A stretch of 64,000 bases of DNA from Hypericum androsaemum. Taxonomy: Eukaryota > Streptophyta > Magnoliopsida > Malpighiales > Hypericaceae. Of this stretch, positions 52,956 to 64,000 are shown piece after piece. Under the pieces are notes generated by a model. That model did not search any database. It was not told where the DNA came from and worked only from the letters and a program-made list of their open reading frames with translations. How positions within the stretch are numbered: position 1 is the first letter of the stretch; each line of letters begins with the position of its first letter. The stretch covers positions 12,042,689-12,106,688 of the forward strand of contig OZ023180.1 in the NCBI GenBank assembly GCA_963995505.1, in the 5' to 3' direction. Both the position numbers and the translations under genes were made by a program.

Positions 52956-53826
52956 ATCGAGTAGGTGTGTGCGTGAGAAACGCTCATTTTATCACCTCAT
53001 TTTTTTGCCATTTCAACCCATTTTCGTGTCTAAAGTCTATGAGTCTTGAGTCTTTTTGTCCATTTATAGGTTTGTTGCCTTGGATGGACTCACTTGTTGT
53101 GTTGTAGGTCTTTTGGTTGTATTTGGAGAAGTTTGGGACCAATCGGAACAGGCACGGACGAGAGCTCGAGGTGAAAAGGCCAAAGCAAGATCCCTGAAGC
53201 CACCGGGCGGTGGAACATCTCACTGAGTGGCAGATTCGGGCTGCCAAAGTCCCTCACTGCCATCGTGCTAGACCTGACCATTGTTAGAATCCGATTCGTA
53301 ATTTGGTTCGATTCGATTCGTTAAAAATGCAATTTGATTCGTCGATAATTCGATTCGAATTCATCCTAACATGAATTGAATACGATTTATGATTTTTTCA
53401 ATTCGTTGAAACGGTAAATTGAATTTGGATTCGACCCAAATAATTTGACTCGAATTCGATTCAAATATTGAACCGGCGAATTATGAAAAAATAATTAACA
53501 AAAAAGAAGTATGGTGGACTGATTTGAAAGGGAGGGAAAATTGGTGGGGAAAATTTGAAATCTAAGCGTCTGACGCATCTGTTGGCTTCGTCCGTGTTCC
53601 GTCCCATCGTCTGCCTCCTTATCTCGATGCTAATAAAGTGGACATCCAATTTTTGTTCATTTGGTTCCACTTTTCCAACTTCCAAGAATGACCAATCACA
53701 AAGGCTAAAGCCAATCAAGTGGAAAAAGCAACAATCACATACGTCAATTTTTTACCATTACACCAACTTTTATAATCAAGCGGAAAAATAAGGTGCAGGT
53801 TATTGTCTACTGCTATGGTCCAAAAT

Positions 53827-54007
53827 GGGGTTGGATTGAGTGGGAACAAGGTTTGTCCTAATGAAATGGATCAAAGTTTTTGATTTATAGACACGGTTTT
53901 TGATGACTGTTAGATTTGTAGACACAATTTTTAATGAAATCTGATGGTCCAAACGAAATTCCTTCCGTATGGACAACTTTTATGTTGTCCCCACTCAATC
54001 CAAAACC
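53827..54007. mobile_element. Mutator-like MITE nested in the hAT element
   Basis: 181 bp. Ends GGTTGGATTGAGTGGGAACAA and TTGTCCCCACTCAATCCAAAA (complementary). Flanks GTCCAAAAT (53,818-53,826) and GTTCAAAAT (54,008-54,016) match at 8 of 9. The internal GTTAGATTT...AATCTGATGGTC is shared with the MITE at 17,641, so both are of one family. Confidence 0.8.
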
Positions 54008-54381
54008 GTTCAAAATAAGGTGAGCAAAATAAGGTGTTATTGTCTATTGTTATAGTGCAGGTTACCGTTTTATTTTTTTATTTTTTATAATTTCGATTTA
54101 TTAGCATAGGTGCAGGTTACCGTTTTCTTTTTCTTCTTAAATTTTCTCATAAATTCGAATTTACTATTAAAGATGCAGGTTACTGTTTTCAATTTTGATT
54201 TTTCAATTTTTTTATAAATTTAAATTTACTTCAAAAAACTGTAAATACTCTCTTCCATTCTTCAAAATTTACACAATCCATTCCAATCCCAATTCTCTCT
54301 ATTGATCATTTGATAATCTCTCACAAAGTAAACTAATTAGTTACATTAGTCATATTATTATTAGTCCATTACTATCTAATT

Positions 54382-56366
54382 ATGTCATCAACTAGAGCAA
54401 ATAAGGGTAAGGAAAAACGTGTGGAATGTCACGATTCTATTGAATCGAATTTTCCACCGATTTCTTCTTATCCTATTCCGGAGGAAATGATGAACGTCCA
54501 TGATGTAGCTCAACGATAAAGTGAAGATTCAACATTCAATAATCCACAAAAGGTTGGAAGATCACCTTCTCTACTTTTTACTAAGCATTTCAAAAAAATC
54601 CTACCGGAGAAAAAAATGTTCTCAACATTATATGTAATTATTGCGGTAAACAATATTCTTTCAAAACTAGTTTTGGATATGGTACTTATACTACTCATTT
54701 GAAAACTAAACTTCCACACAAATTTGGTTTGGAAAAATCTCAAACTCAATTATCTACCAAACCTAATGTTTTATTTCATTACACCAACCAAAATAATAGA
54801 AATTAACTAGCTAAATTAGTTGCTACAGAACATTTATCTTTTAACTTTGGTAAAAAACATAATTTTATAACTTATTGTCAAAATGCTTTAAATCCTAGCG
54901 CAAAACCAATTTCACGAAGCACATTAACACGGTTTGTAAAAACTTTATACAAGGAAGGTAAAGAAAAATTACAAATTTTCTTCTTTAATTTTGATGGCCG
55001 TGTTTCTTTATGTTGTGATATATGGAGTGATCATTGACAAAATCATTCATATTTTGGTGTTACATGTCATTTGATTGATAATGAATAGAATATACAAAAA
55101 AGAGTAATTTCATATAGTATTTTTGATGATAGTCATAGTGCGAATAATTGTTTTAAAATGTTACATATAATCTTACAAGAATATAATTTAGTTCAATTTT
55201 TTTTAAATTTTGCTAGATAGTGCAAGTTCTAATAATGCTATGGTTAGAGATTTAGAAAATCTTTGTAAACCATCTCTTAGAGGAAAAATCTTTCATATTA
55301 GATGTGCATGACATATAATTAATCTTTGTACCCAAGATTAAATTAAAATATTAAATACTACACTAGTACCAATTAAACAAGCACTTAATTTACTCTAGGC
55401 TCGCCCAAAATTACGAAAAGAATGGGGAAAATTTTGTAAATTAAACAACATGAGACCAAAATATTTTCCACAAGATTTTCAACATCGTTGAAATTCTACT
55501 TATGAATTATTAAAAGAAGCTCTTCCATACAAAGATCTTTTATGTAATTTTTTTGTATCTCATGATCAAACTAATAATATTTTGTTACAACCTCACCATT
55601 GGGACCTTGTAGGAAAAATAAACGAACTTTTAGAATGTTTTAATGATGCTACACATATTTTATTGGGTATTTATTATCTTACATCTCATTTATTATTTTT
55701 GGAATACTATAATATATCGTCGGCAATATTTAATGCTTATGAAGATTTTGCATTGTCAATATGTGTTTCAGAAATTGCTAACAAATGGTTAAAGTATTTT
55801 AAGGACATTCCATGACTTAATTTAATTGCTACCATTTTTATGCTGAACATTAAAATTGAAGGTTTACAAAGTCTATTACAAGGATATTACGAGAATTTGA
55901 GTAATTTTTTTGAAGTAAGTTTTGATATAGAAAGGCATGTTATTTCAATTATAAACAATGTAAAAAAAGATATTTTAGATTTAATGAGTGAATATAGTAA
56001 TAGGACTAGTGCTTCTACATCTAATGATCCAATTCCCGCTCCCTCAAATATAGTTTTGCGGAAAAATTATTAATGAAAAAACAAAAATGGCCACAAGGTT
56101 TAAGTTTAACCAACTCGAAATTTGATTTATATCTTAACACATAATTTGATCTTAAATTTGTCAAACTTTATAGATTTCCTTTATTGGAATGGTGGAAGAA
56201 CCACACAGATCAATTTTCAGTTATGTCAATTGTTGCAAAAGAGGTACAAGCATTTAGTGAAGGAGGTAACATTTTGGACGACCGCCGGTATTCAATGACA
56301 TCGGAATCTTTGGAGGCACTAATATTGGTTGCCGATTGGACTAAGGCAGAAAGACGACAACAATAA
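54382..56366 (+). pseudogene. hAT transposase, decayed
   Basis: Starts at ATG 54,382 (MSSTRANKGKEKR). In order: a BED-type zinc finger near 54,633-54,720 (CNYCGK...HLK-x5-H); the RNase H-like core with a DIWSDH-type strand (about 55,015), LLDSASSNNA (55,213), and FHIRCA followed by a stop where a Cys-His usually sits (about 55,295); QPHHWDLVGKINELLECF (55,588); and the dimerisation tail LLEWWKNHTDQFSVMS with EGGNILDDRRYSMTSESLEAL (56,178-56,330, shown partly). At least ten stops or frameshifts, several of them TGG/CAG to TGA/TAG. It is inactive. Confidence 0.85.
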
Positions 56367-57269
56367 TTGGTCTCAGAAAATCCTGACCAACTATACGACC
56401 TCGATGATGCCACAACCGGCGAAAGCACAAACACATTCGACTAGGTGAGTTGGCTCCATAAAGGTAAGAGAACTACGTGGGCTTTGATTCCTTTGAAGCT
56501 AAGCATACGTAGGCAACATAATTTGGTACATTAAGTGCAAGCCCAAATTTTAATTTATTTATTTTTTCCAAAAATATTAAACACTAAACCATACTTTTGA
56601 AATAAAAAATTGAACTTTTTGAATTTTCTTTAAAAAATTGAATTTTTTTATTTTTTCAAAAACATTACGAAAATATTCATAAAATTTGGTTGTTTTTGAA
56701 TTTTTTTATTAAATATTAAACTTAATGAAATAATTCAAATTCAATTCAAATTCGATTCGAATTTGAAGAGTCATAATTCATATTTGATTCGACTTTAGAC
56801 GAATTGAATAAGGTTTAAGGTTTTGATGAATTCGAATTCGAATCAATTCGATTCGAATTTGTTCGAATTCAAACCGTGGCCAGGTCTACATCGATGGTAG
56901 ATTTTTCAGCCGGTCGGCGGGTTTGGCTGGCAAACGAAGGTACCGCACTTAAAACCCATAACTTTTTACTCCGGCATCACAAAGTTCTACATTTTATTCC
57001 CTGATGGTCGAAGTCTAACTCGGAGCGGAAGACAACCAAAATTGTGAATCTTTGTCGGCCAATGAACCAGAGCAGGCACCAGACGGTGTCAAATCCGCCG
57101 GACGGCGAGTGCAAGATAGTTTGCACACGAAACAAGGCCAATAATGACCATTTCATCCTTGTACTCATCCTGGCACATTAGAGTTTTGTTGGGGGCCTAT
57201 AAATAGACCCTTTAGGTTCCCATTTCACTTAGTCTAGTCTCATTTGGGTTTTAGACCCTTAATTAGCCA

Positions 57270-57274
57270 CATTC

Positions 57275-57335
<61 letters not shown>
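57270..57335 (+). repeat. Poly-C and (CT)n microsatellite
   Basis: About 13 C then 25 CT units, located downstream of the LTR TATA box where the transcript leader would be. It likely arose in this LTR copy. Confidence 0.9.
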
Positions 57336-57339
<4 letters not shown>

Positions 57340-58077
57340 AAGCAAGCTAGGAGTGTTGAAGATGAAGAAGGCTAGGAAGTTTGAAGACATATAGAGTTTT
57401 TCTAAACCCTCCTCTTTAATTTAATGCTTGTGATATTGGTTTGCTTTTACTGATGTTGAGTTTGAGCTTGTAGATGTGTGAGTAGATGTTTGTAGGCTTG
57501 TGCGTATTAGTCAATAAATGTAATGCTTTTGGTTGGATCATGTTGGATTAGGGTCTAAATACACCTAAGCCTCGAGAGGGGTGTGGTAGTGTTATACCCT
57601 AGTCCAATGTCTAAACTCCCAGGAGGGAATCATTGAGGGCCTATGACTTAGCTAATTGATCTAGCGGAAACTGATGGACTTGACTGTGAAGGGGAGCCAT
57701 AGAGCAAGCCGACTAGTGGACTAGAGGAAGTCTGATGTATGTGAGACTGGAGGGTAGATCGTAGTTTTCCTTAGTGTGGAGTAAAGCATGAAGCTTTAGA
57801 TTTGCCTAGGACGGCCATGAGCTTAATAGAGACCTAATTAGGAAGGGTGTGTTCATGTGGTTGCCTTGCCCACTACTTCTACTCTTGGTTACCTAAGTTT
57901 TTTATAATAGTTTAGGTTGTGAATATTCTCCCTCCTCTAATTAAACACACCAATCACTATCTTACAAATCGTCTGAAACTAACTAGTGAGTCATTTAGGT
58001 GCTCTAGATCCCACTCCTCATAGTTCGACATTTCCCTTATTCTCTTTATTGCGATGGGGTGAAAAAGCCCCTTATCA

Positions 58078-58097
58078 ATTGGCACCGTTGCTAGGGA
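58078..58097 (+). other. Gypsy PBS (tRNA-Asp type)
   Basis: ATTGGCACCGTTGCTAGGGA follows the LTR end directly. It matches the TGGCGCCGTTGCCGGGGA consensus with three transitions. Confidence 0.82.
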
Positions 58098-58764
58098 GTA
58101 GTGCATTTGGATATCTATTTTACGCTTGCAAAGTAGGAGGAGGACATTGTTGATAGTGGCTTGTAAAAATGTAATTTTGGCTGGAGGATTATTTTATTTC
58201 ATAGTAGGTTTATGAGTTGTCTCCCATTAAAACCAAATGGGAGTGGGACCATCTTAAATGAACATATTAATAATAAGCAGTCCAAGTCAGAAATTTTGAT
58301 TAGTATGATAAATTGAACTTTACTTTAGTTATAGTATTATACTTTATACATTTTTTTTCTGTTAGAAATGTCAAATTAATTTTTCGAGTCATAAAAACTG
58401 ACTAGAGGTTTTCTATTAAAATATTTTATTAAATATAATTATCTAGTTAAAATGGAAAATAATTCTTAATTTTATTACAAAGTTTAAACACTGACAAGTA
58501 TCAAAATCATAATATAATCATTATTAATCTACCAAATTGGAAGACATATTCTTTTTTAAATTTAAATTTTGGGCAATTTAGTATGAACAGATCCCAACCA
58601 ATTTGAATATTGGGTCACCGCCTACCAATACGCACCGTTTCGCTCCTCTCTCATTGCTATTTTCCCGCCATCTCCTCTCTTCCCTTTCCGCTTCTTCGCT
58701 TTGGCCCAATCATCCGGCCCGGCCCAATGTCCGCCTTTGAGGTCCTCGCCTTGCAGGCCCAATG
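58098..58764. other. Gypsy leader then spacer
   Basis: The first 150 bases look like the untranslated leader of the gypsy element. No gag follows. 58,590-58,764 is GC-richer and pyrimidine-rich (CTCCTCTCTCATTGC, CCGGCCCGGCCC), like a plant gene 5' region, but no frame can be supported. The copia fragment begins abruptly at about 58,765. Confidence 0.4.
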
Positions 58765-60625
58765 AACGTTGATTCATATAGATTTATTTGGACCAACTCG
58801 TATACAAAGTCTTGGAGGAAAACACTAAGATTTTGTGTTTTTTGATGACTACTCTAGATTTACTTGGATGTTCTTTTTAAGATTAAAAAGGGAAGAAAAC
58901 AATGTATTTGTCAAGTTTTGCAGGAAGTGCAAAATGAGAAAAGTACCACGATCATAAGTGTAAGAAGTGATCATGAAACATAATTTTAGAATGATGAGTT
59001 CGAGAATTTCTGTGATCAAAATAGAATTAGTTATAATTTCTCAGCTCCTAGAACACCTCAACAAAATGGGGTTGTTGAAAGGTACAACAGAATGTTAGAA
59101 GAAATGGCTAGGACTATGATCTTTCAGTATAATATGCCAAAGCATTTTTGGGCGGAGGCTGTCAACACTGCTTGTCATATTATAAACAGAACCTCCATTA
59201 CATCATTGCTAAAAAAGACTCCATATGAGCTATACAAGGGAAGAAAGCCAAATATTGGTTAGTTCCACATATTTGGGTCTAAATGCTTTATGCACAACAA
59301 TGGCAAAGAGCATATTGGCAAATTTGATGCTAAGAGTGATGAGACCATATTCTTGGGTTGTGCAAATAACTCAAAGGCCTATCGAGTATTCAACAAGCCT
59401 TGATACTTGGAAAGGAAGTTGCTGATCTTTCTGATGAGGAAAAGGATGAAGAGCATATTAGCACCAATAATGATGAACAGGAGGAAAATGCATAAAAGAA
59501 CACTTTAGCCACAAGAGAGTGGAAAGTCATTGTTAAAGTGGAAGTCTATGTTGAACAACCACCTGGTTTTGAAAGCTTTGATAAGACTGATCATGTTTAT
59601 TGTTGAAACAAATCTTTATATGATTTGAAACAAACTCCCAGAGCTTCGTATGAAAAGTTAAGTGGCTTTCTAATCGAAAAGGGTTTTAAAAAAGACAATA
59701 TTAATACAACATTGTACATTAAGTGTGAAAAGAATAATATGTTTCTTGTGCAAATATATGTCGTCGATGATATTATATTTGGTGCATCAAATGATTCTAT
59801 GTGCAAAGAGTTTGATGAAACCATGCAAAAAGTGTTTGAGATGAGTATGATGGGAGAATTAAAATATTTCCTTTGTCTTCAAATTAACCAATCTAAAAAG
59901 GAAATTTGCATAACTCAAACTAAGTATATCAAAGATATCTTAAAGAAGTTTGACATAATGAAACTGAATGAAATGGGCACTCATATGGCTGCTAGCACAA
60001 GGCTAGACAAGGATGAGGAAGGTGTTCCATTTGATCAGAAAAAGTATCGAGGTATGATCTGATCCGTACTTTATTTAATTGCCAGATGTTCTGATATACT
60101 AATCAGTGTTTACATGTGTGCTAGATTTCAATCTAGTCCCATGAAAACATAATTTATGGCTGTTAAAAAGATATTTAGATATCTAAAGAGGACAAACGAC
60201 TTAGTTATTTGGTATCCTAAGGAAAGTGGTTTTGAATTGATTGGATATTCTGATGCCGATTATGGAGGTTGCAAACTGGATAGGAAGAGTACATCAGGAA
60301 CGTGCAAATTGCTTGGGAATATGTTGATATCATGGTTTAGCAAGAAGCAAATTTTGTGTCTCTCTCCATAGCTGAGGCAGAGTATATCTCTGCTGGAAGT
60401 TGTTGTTCTCAACTTCTATGGATGAAGTAATAATTCCAAGATTATGGTATGAATTTTAATAAAAAACCAATTATGTGCGATAATACTAATGCTATTTGCC
60501 TTAGTAAAAATCCGGTGCAACATTCTCGCACCAAGAACATTTAAATTAGGCATCACTTCTTAGAGATCATGTCCAAAAGGGTGATATAGGGCTACATTTT
60601 GTATGCTCGAAAAATTAATTAGCAG
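58765..60625 (+). pseudogene. Copia (SIRE/Maximus-like) integrase-RT-RNase H fragment
   Basis: Integrase: DLFGPTR (58,775), FDDYSRFTW, RSDHE...EF, PQQNGVVER, ARTM, KTPYELYKGRKPN. A deletion joins this to the RT after 59,418: EVYVEQPPGFES, SLYDLKQTPRASYEKL, the active-site box IYVVDDIIFGASND (normally YVDD; one extra V by reading), and GELKYFLCLQI. RNase H: YSDADYGGCKLDRKSTSGTC (60,248-60,307), AEAEYIS, DNTNAICLSKNP, and a degenerate LADEEW end. The order and motifs fit the Sirevirus lineage. Gag, protease and both LTRs are absent. Stops lie near 59,495 and 60,060, with further frame breaks between. Confidence 0.85.
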
Positions 60626-60629
60626 ATGA

Positions 60630-62221
60630 AGAGTGGATTTTTGGGTCCACTAGCAATAAAAGGAGTATGGGAATAATTTCGAACCATAGAGAGCGGGTTC
60701 AAGACACCCCGACCGAATCGCACATTAGATTAGGTTGAAAATATTTTATGAATTGGTTAGGTAAAGTAAGCAAAGACAAGAAAAAGTTGAAAAGGGTGTT
60801 AAGTCAAATTAAAGGAAATCGGGCAAGGTACCCTTCACACATCCTACGTGCTTGGTTTCTCTTGGACTATTATGTCTATAGTGGGCCTATGTGTACTATT
60901 GCATGACGCTTCACGGCTAAGTACTTCATGCCACAAAGAAGGTACTAGGTAGCTTTGGCGAGAATATCACTCACACCTAATGTTGGTAAGTTGTTAACCT
61001 TACCTAGGTGCCGAGACTACCACAACTATCCACCCTAAACCTCGCTTATGAGTGCACCACCCTAAGGCCAACTACACATCACCCACATAGGTAAAGTCCA
61101 TTTATGACTAAGTCCGTCGGGTAAATGAGTAGTCTAATAGTTAGGCTTTTCCATGCTCCCCTTCACGGCTAAGTACTTTGGGTCATGGTACAATCAATTA
61201 GGAAGGACTCTAGGTCGTTACAAATGGTCTCATCATTAGGTTCCATTACCCAAAGCATTACGCCCACTAACCACTACACGCTCTAATGATTAAGCCCATT
61301 CGAAACCAAGCATTTCAGGGGTGCTAAGGCACCCGACCGAAATGAGAACTACTCACATATAGTCATTTAAACAAAATAACTATGCATTCAGGAAAGGAAC
61401 AATGTCACAAAAGTGGTAAAGAGTAGGGAAAGAGAGTGCTCAATCATATTGGAGAGCCGCTCGATCCGAATCCATCATCCGCCTCTTGCTCCTCGAACTC
61501 CTCCTTCAATAACTAAAACCCTAATTTTAAGTTCTCAATGTCAAGCTTACAACTTAATTGGGGGGGGGGGTATTTATAGAGGAGTCTCCCCCTCAACCCA
61601 AAAATGAGGTTAAAAAGTCTAAAGCGCCCTCAAAATGACTAATTATCTAGGGCAAAATTTGATGAAAATGCCATTCGGTGCAACTGGTGCCATCCGGCGG
61701 GCTGAGCTAGCAAGCAATTCTGGGTTTTGGGCATCGTCCGGTAGGTGTGGAGTTCAGGCGGCGTCAAGGGAACTGACTGGCAGGTCATTCCAACATTCGG
61801 CAGGTTCTTTGTGAAAAGCTCATCCTTATCTCCTTGAACGCCGCTCGGTGGGATTTTACACCGCCAGGTGGGACACAGAAGGTTTGGGGAAATTCTGATG
61901 AAGTCCTCTTCCCATCTATCAGAAGGGGCATTGATCGGTGTGTTCTGCAGGAGAGGCGTTGGACGATACGAATTTCACCGTTCGACAGTTGCAGATTGGT
62001 TCTGACTGGCTGTCTTTGAGCCTGACTCATCCCATGCTCGCCTCTTTTCTCTTGATCCTCGTATCCCTGCAAAACTCTCCTCCGAAGGGTATGAAAACAT
62101 AAACGTGAAACCATTTAAGGAAACAGACCTAAAAATTGCATAAATGACTCAAACAGACTCAAAATTGGGTCTAAATGATCCTAAAATGAGGGCATAAAGT
62201 GAGCATTTCTTGCACTCATCA
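60630..62221 (-). repeat. Gypsy LTR (3' LTR of a minus-strand element)
   Basis: On the minus strand it begins TGATGAGTGCAAG at 62,221, next to a purine tract, and runs to about 60,630 (TTTATTGCTAGTGGACCC). TATA box TATAAATACC (minus) near 61,575. It includes GCCGCTCGGTGGG-type short repeats (61,680-61,970) like those at 56,895-57,110. It faces the plus-strand LTR ending at 58,077, so the two form another inverted pair. Confidence 0.8.
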
Positions 62222-63024
62222 CACCCCCCACACTTGAATCTTTGCTTGTCCTCAAGCAAAAGAGGCAAGTATAGACACAAAATACAGACAAGTAAGGTCA
62301 AGAGTTGGCACTCCCTTATCACAAATAAACTTCCCCCGCAATATTGATCTTTCGTCATAGGAAGAACCCACGACCTAGTAGTTCACTACCCCAGATGTAA
62401 CAAAATAAGAATGCGTAGAGACCATACCCTCGAGAGTTTAACCAAGTGTTAACCCAATGAGGGTAGGACTCAAGACTTGACTACTCAGAGGGAAGGAGAT
62501 TTGATTATCCTCGCTATTGTGTGGTCTACTCCTTATCCCTCGCGTACACATCCGGGGGTCTTGAGTCATCCTACTCGCACTCATGTTCGTCTCTCACTAA
62601 ATAAGGGTCATGATCAAGAGGACTTAGCTCGGGTCAAGATGGGGTCAAAGTAATGGTGAGGATAATTGAATGGGTAGTGGCTATCCACCCAAATCTGAGG
62701 TGCTATTACATATAAACTAGCACTCGACTATTTTACTTGTGCACCGTACTTGAACGCTCAACACAATATACCCGAGATCTATAGCTAAAAGGCCAAAACC
62801 TTGCCTTTTATTTGGTTGCCTTATTAGTGTCACACTTGCTCTTTTTATGCTTTTCTTTTTTTTAATTTTTTTTCCATTCATTTTTTTCTCTTTTCATTTC
62901 TTGATTCTCTTTTATAAACTTTTTTGGCAAAATTTTGGTTTTGGCAAGGTTTGGCGATTGAATTTGTTCAACATATTTTCCCTAAAGTAAAATCCCTTAA
63001 TGAGCCTATTCTATCATGAATCCC
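62222..63024 (-). other. Gypsy polypurine tract and 3' non-coding region
   Basis: Minus-strand AAGTGTGGGGGGTG at 62,222-62,236 abuts the LTR. The 3' region shares the motifs of 41,445-41,890, such as ACTCAGAGG, TACACATCCGGGG and GTGAGGATAAT (here in part). No coding frame. The region is cut at 63,025 by another LTR. Confidence 0.7.
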
Positions 63025-64000
63025 TGTAATACCCTAGTCCTTTAATAATATTTGTCCGACTTAAGTGAAGTATACTTAGTCGTAATGACATATTGGATTT
63101 GTATTTGGATTAAGATTGCTATATAAATATAGTGCCACTGATAGTTGGAAGGAATGCATTTGATATCTCGAACTACCTCAGATATGCTGCGATAAATTGA
63201 ACATAACTTCTTTATCCGGGTTCAAAGGAGATGATTCAAAATGGTGTTGAAAGGTAAGATATGGATTTATAAGCTTTGAAAGACATTGACTTTGTCATGT
63301 TAGCAATTTGGATCAAGCCTAGCAAGTGGATAAACAATACATTGTGTTGTCGGCTCTTGAAAAGCTTCGGTTGGACTTCTCGGTCTTTATTTCAACAAGA
63401 ATTTAAGTTTCTATGCTTTTATGAAGTGTGTATAGACATGATTTAGTCTTCTAAGGATTCTAGATCAATCTCAACAAAGCCTACATAAATAATTCTCAAG
63501 TGTTATGAAGTTAGTTGGTTATGTTTGGACAGCATTGACACGTGTTCGGTAAATCGAACACATTTTCCTCAATTTTTCTCCAAATAGTACAAGTAAATAT
63601 GATCCTGAAATTAGACACATAGATCTACAATTGAGTAGAAAAGCATTTCGGATAAACAGTAACGTAGGTTGGTGAAAAATGGGACTCAAGGTGCTGCATC
63701 CTGATTGGACCCCATCCAATTACCCTTTACCACTTGGAAACTTGTTAGAATTAGTTGAGGACGTGAGTCATGCTGAATGGTGACTCACCTACACTATTTT
63801 AGGACTCAGAAAATTAAAGGAAGAGGCAAGAAACTCTGGAGATAAGCCACAAAACGAAAGAGAAGAAAAAGAAGAGAGAGATAGAAGAAAGAGAAAGAAG
63901 CAGGTCAACAAAGAATGGTTTGGTAAGTAGGTTTCCGCTACAATTTTGAATTTACAGTCCTCTCAAAGGTTGTAGAGGACTCAATGAGATTTTCAACCGT
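63025..64000 (+). repeat. Partial LTR or element start, running off the window
   Basis: Begins TGTAATACCCTAGTCC, the same opening as the solo LTR at 13,326. A purine-rich AGAAGAAAAAGAAGAGAGAG stretch (63,862-63,882) before a GGTAAGTAGGTTT segment also parallels that LTR's 14,040-14,175. No end is seen within the window. Confidence 0.5.

Larger units (their letters stand above)
53269..56888 (+). mobile_element. hAT transposon
   Basis: Terminal inverted repeats TAGACCTGACCATTG (53,269) and its counterpart CGTGGCCAGGTCTA (56,888). The flanks CATCGTGC and CATCGATG fit a decayed 8-bp target duplication. Subterminal regions at both ends are packed with GATTCGAATT-type repeats (53,285-53,480 and 56,735-56,875), typical of hAT elements as transposase-binding sites. 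Length is 3.62 kb. It interrupts a gypsy LTR. Confidence 0.88.
52960..58077 (+). repeat. Gypsy LTR interrupted by a hAT transposon
   Basis: Parts 52,960-53,268 and 56,889-58,077 form a plus-strand LTR of about 1.5 kb. It contains GAGTCTTGAGTCTTTTT (also in the LTR at 9,997-11,427) and a TATA box CCTATAAATAG at 57,196-57,206. It ends AAGCCCCTTATCA, immediately followed by a PBS. The TG start is decayed; the CGCTCATTTTATCACCTCAT segment aligns with the start of the LTR at 62,221. Confidence 0.8.

Noticed and set aside
53461..53718. 85-codon minus-strand frame
   Set aside because: Lies in hAT subterminal sequence with no motif. The transposase is on the plus strand further in.

Overview
This window looks like nuclear DNA of a flowering plant, probably a eudicot. 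The sequence is AT-rich and almost filled with nested plant transposons: Ty1/copia, Ty3/gypsy of Athila/Tat and chromovirus type, LINE, hAT and Mutator-like MITEs. The one convincing host gene is a seven-exon neprosin-domain (DUF239) gene. The species cannot be told from the sequence.

Layout. 1-2,411: LINE ORF1 debris on the minus strand. 3,282-16,430: a degenerate copia element split by two later insertions, a minus-strand gypsy composite (5,143-11,427) in its coding region and a 2.7-kb solo LTR (13,326-16,068) in its 3' LTR. 16,431-27,080: low-gene DNA with two related minisatellites, a direct block duplication (17.4 and 26.0 kb), a MITE with a perfect target duplication, a LINE tail, an inverted partial copy of the neprosin gene, a chromovirus integrase fragment, and a 1.1-kb long-TIR element with a GC-rich interior. 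27,130-32,461: the neprosin-like gene, with a MITE in its last intron. 32,883-35,539: a minus-strand LTR and attached sequence rich in GAGCGAGC-type repeats. 35,540-47,494: Athila-like sequences arranged as a palindrome with arms of about 4 kb centred near 40,475, followed outward on the right by integrase, PBS and an LTR. 47,495-49,480: a decayed plant-mobile-domain gene. 49,640-52,955: minus-strand gypsy fragments (protease, RNase H, integrase, then a second protease-like module). 52,960-58,077: a plus-strand gypsy LTR containing a hAT transposon, which itself contains a MITE. 58,078-60,625: PBS, short leader and a truncated SIRE-like copia pol. 60,630-63,024: a minus-strand gypsy LTR with its polypurine tract. 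63,025-64,000: the start of another LTR.

How it fits together. The transposon genes are mostly interrupted by stops, frameshifts or deletions, so the region is a graveyard of repeated nesting. Two themes recur. Gypsy LTRs starting TGATGAG and followed by a tRNA-Asp-type PBS occur in inverted pairs. One gypsy family seems to carry gag plus two retropepsin-like modules but no reverse transcriptase or integrase. The neprosin-like gene keeps open exons with consensus splice sites. Its last exon plus 3' flank also exists as a damaged inverted copy 11 kb upstream. Readings are by eye; no alignment or database search was run.
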